Assembly: GCA_947471105.1 (NCBI GenBank)
Contig: CANIYB010000105.1
Span: 1 to 7,739, forward strand
DNA: 7,739 nt
Direction of reading: 5' to 3'
DNA from: Cytophagaceae bacterium
GTDB taxonomy: Bacteria; Bacteroidota; Bacteroidia; Cytophagales; Spirosomataceae
Part shown: piece by piece, positions 6,629 through 7,739 of the stretch
Numbering within the stretch: the first letter of the stretch is position 1
How the letters are laid out: each line of letters begins with the position of its first letter
Made by a program: the position numbers and the translations under genes
Notes under the pieces: model-generated
What the model saw: only the letters and a program-made list of their open reading frames with translations
What the model was told of the DNA's origin: nothing
Databases searched by the model: none

Positions 6629-7739
6629 CTACTCAAATTCCATCAAGTAAGGCATTAAAGCTAGATATCCTTCTCGTTTCTTCATACGTTCCATCTCCAA
6701 AATTGGTTTTGCCCAAGGCATATTTAAATCCGCAAATTTTTGAGTCAATGAACTTTCCGACATCGCGGAGGAGATCAATTGGTCCAAGAATGATTTTGCT
6801 TTTGGATAAACGACTACTTTGTAGGCTCCTGGCTTAAGCTTTCCTTTTTTTGCAGCTATTTCAATAGCCACATCTAATCCACCTAATTCATCTACTAACC
6901 CTATTTCTTTGGCTTGAATTCCGGTCCAAACACGGCCTCCAGCTAAAGATTTTAATTTTTCAATACTCATTTTTCTCCCTGAAGCGGCCTTTGACGTAAA
7001 TGTTTCATAGCCCTGATTGACCATATTTTGTATCACCGATTTTTGAAATTCGGTTAACTCTCCTAAGGAATTCATGAAATTTGAATTCGCATGTGTATTC
7101 ACATAATCTTGCGTGATGCCAATCTTATTGCTTAAGAACCGATCAATATTAAGCCATTGAGCAAAAATTCCAATGGATCCTGTCACGGTAGTAGGTTGTG
7201 CAACGATGGTGTTGGTACCCATGGCCATGTAATACCCACCTGAAGCCGCATAGTCCGACATAGATGCCACAATCGGTTTCACTTTTTTGGCCAACTCGAT
7301 CTCCCTCCACATCACATCAGAAGCTAATGAAGAGCCCCCCGGAGAATCAATTCGTAAGACAATTGCTTTTACAGATTTATTATCTCGCAATTTTCTTAAT
7401 TCCTTTACAAAATCGTCTGACCCAATATTTTCATCACCGCCTTTTGATCCAACGATTTCGCCTTCGGCCACTAATACCCCTATTTTATCCGTTCCTTCAA
7501 CGGCCTTAATCGGATTTTTTGCTTTCAGGTAATCGGCCAGTTTGACAAAAGTCAGCTCGCTTTTTGCCTTTATTTTTACTGCAGATTTTAAAAGTGATTC
7601 AAATTGATCCCAATATCCTAATTTAATCATGCCCAACTTTTCTGCATTCACAGGATTCATGGCCAATAGACTATCTGCAATTTGATTCAGTTTATTGGCC
7701 GGAATTTTTTTACTTACTGAAATTTTAGAAAATACTTCA
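6629..7739 (-). CDS. sppA: Signal peptide peptidase SppA, 67-kDa type (N-terminal part outside window)
   Basis: This is the C-terminal 370 or so residues of a membrane-anchored serine protease of family S49 that degrades signal peptides left after secretion. The frame stays open to the right edge; residues upstream of the first start codons read ...SVSKKIPANKLNQIADSLL, so the TTG at 7664-7666 and the ATG at 7658-7660 are internal codons. The part seen covers the end of the first S49 repeat and the whole second one. It contains VLRIDSPGGSSLASD, the nucleophile motif DYAASGGYYMA (the Ser codon is 7241-7243), and the following TGSIGIF block. The C-terminus MPYLMEFE is typical of the family. In the E. 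coli enzyme the catalytic Lys lies in the first repeat; here that region is off the window, so an intact dyad cannot be confirmed. The stop is TAG at 6629-6631, 52 nt before the bioB ATG. The 67-kDa type is inferred from the visible linker plus second repeat. Confidence 0.93.
   Translation of the reverse strand, partial: EVFSKISVSKKIPANKLNQIADSLLAMNPVNAEKLGMIKLGYWDQFESLLKSAVKIKAKSELTFVKLADYLKAKNPIKAVEGTDKIGVLVAEGEIVGSKGGDENIGSDDFVKELRKLRDNKSVKAIVLRIDSPGGSSLASDVMWREIELAKKVKPIVASMSDYAASGGYYMAMGTNTIVAQPTTVTGSIGIFAQWLNIDRFLSNKIGITQDYVNTHANSNFMNSLGELTEFQKSVIQNMVNQGYETFTSKAASGRKMSIEKLKSLAGGRVWTGIQAKEIGLVDELGGLDVAIEIAAKKGKLKPGAYKVVVYPKAKSFLDQLISSAMSESSLTQKFADLNMPWAKPILEMERMKKREGYLALMPYLMEFE

Noticed and set aside
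7264..7532. Two overlapping + strand open frames of 81 codons opposite sppA
   Set aside because: They are antisense to the conserved S49 region including the SPGGS motif, and each overlaps the other in a different frame.

Overview
The window looks like ordinary chromosome from a Bacteroidota bacterium, most likely of the Cytophagales type. The evidence is a GldB-type lipoprotein (a Bacteroidota family), a promoter of the Bacteroidota form (TTTG / TAnnTTTG), little sign of Shine-Dalgarno sequences, an A+T-leaning base composition, and tight gene packing with gaps of 9 to 52 nt. No RNA genes, mobile elements, CRISPR arrays or long repeats were seen. No stretch longer than about 60 bases lacks a gene.

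Left half (1-4076, + strand): four genes in one apparent transcription unit. These are the 3' end of valS (valyl-tRNA synthetase), gldB (gliding-motility-type lipoprotein, start overlapping the valS stop by one base), a full-length MsbA-like ABC exporter half-transporter, and a Fur-family metalloregulator that starts on TTG 9 nt after the exporter stop. The functions (translation, cell envelope, export, metal or peroxide regulation) do not form one obvious pathway. The order is better described as a packed housekeeping operon.

Right half (4073-7739, - strand): three genes read toward the left. The C-terminal half of an SppA-type signal peptide peptidase runs off the right edge. It is followed by a stand-alone bioB (biotin synthase), which has a good Bacteroidota-type promoter in the gap in front of it. 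Last is an unfamiliar 485-residue membrane protein with a signal peptide, a Kelch-like beta-propeller region outside the membrane, one transmembrane helix, and a roughly 100-residue cytoplasmic domain that reads like a winged helix. The two halves of the window meet tail to tail, and the two stop codons share the same CTAG.

The most interesting item is the Kelch/TM/putative winged-helix protein, a plausible one-component membrane-tethered sensor-regulator. Lesser points are the Met-free, TTG-started Fur gene lying in frame behind the exporter, the shared CTAG stop, the bioB promoter and the start correction it implies, and gldB without gldC next to it. No strong candidate for a wholly new multi-gene system was found.
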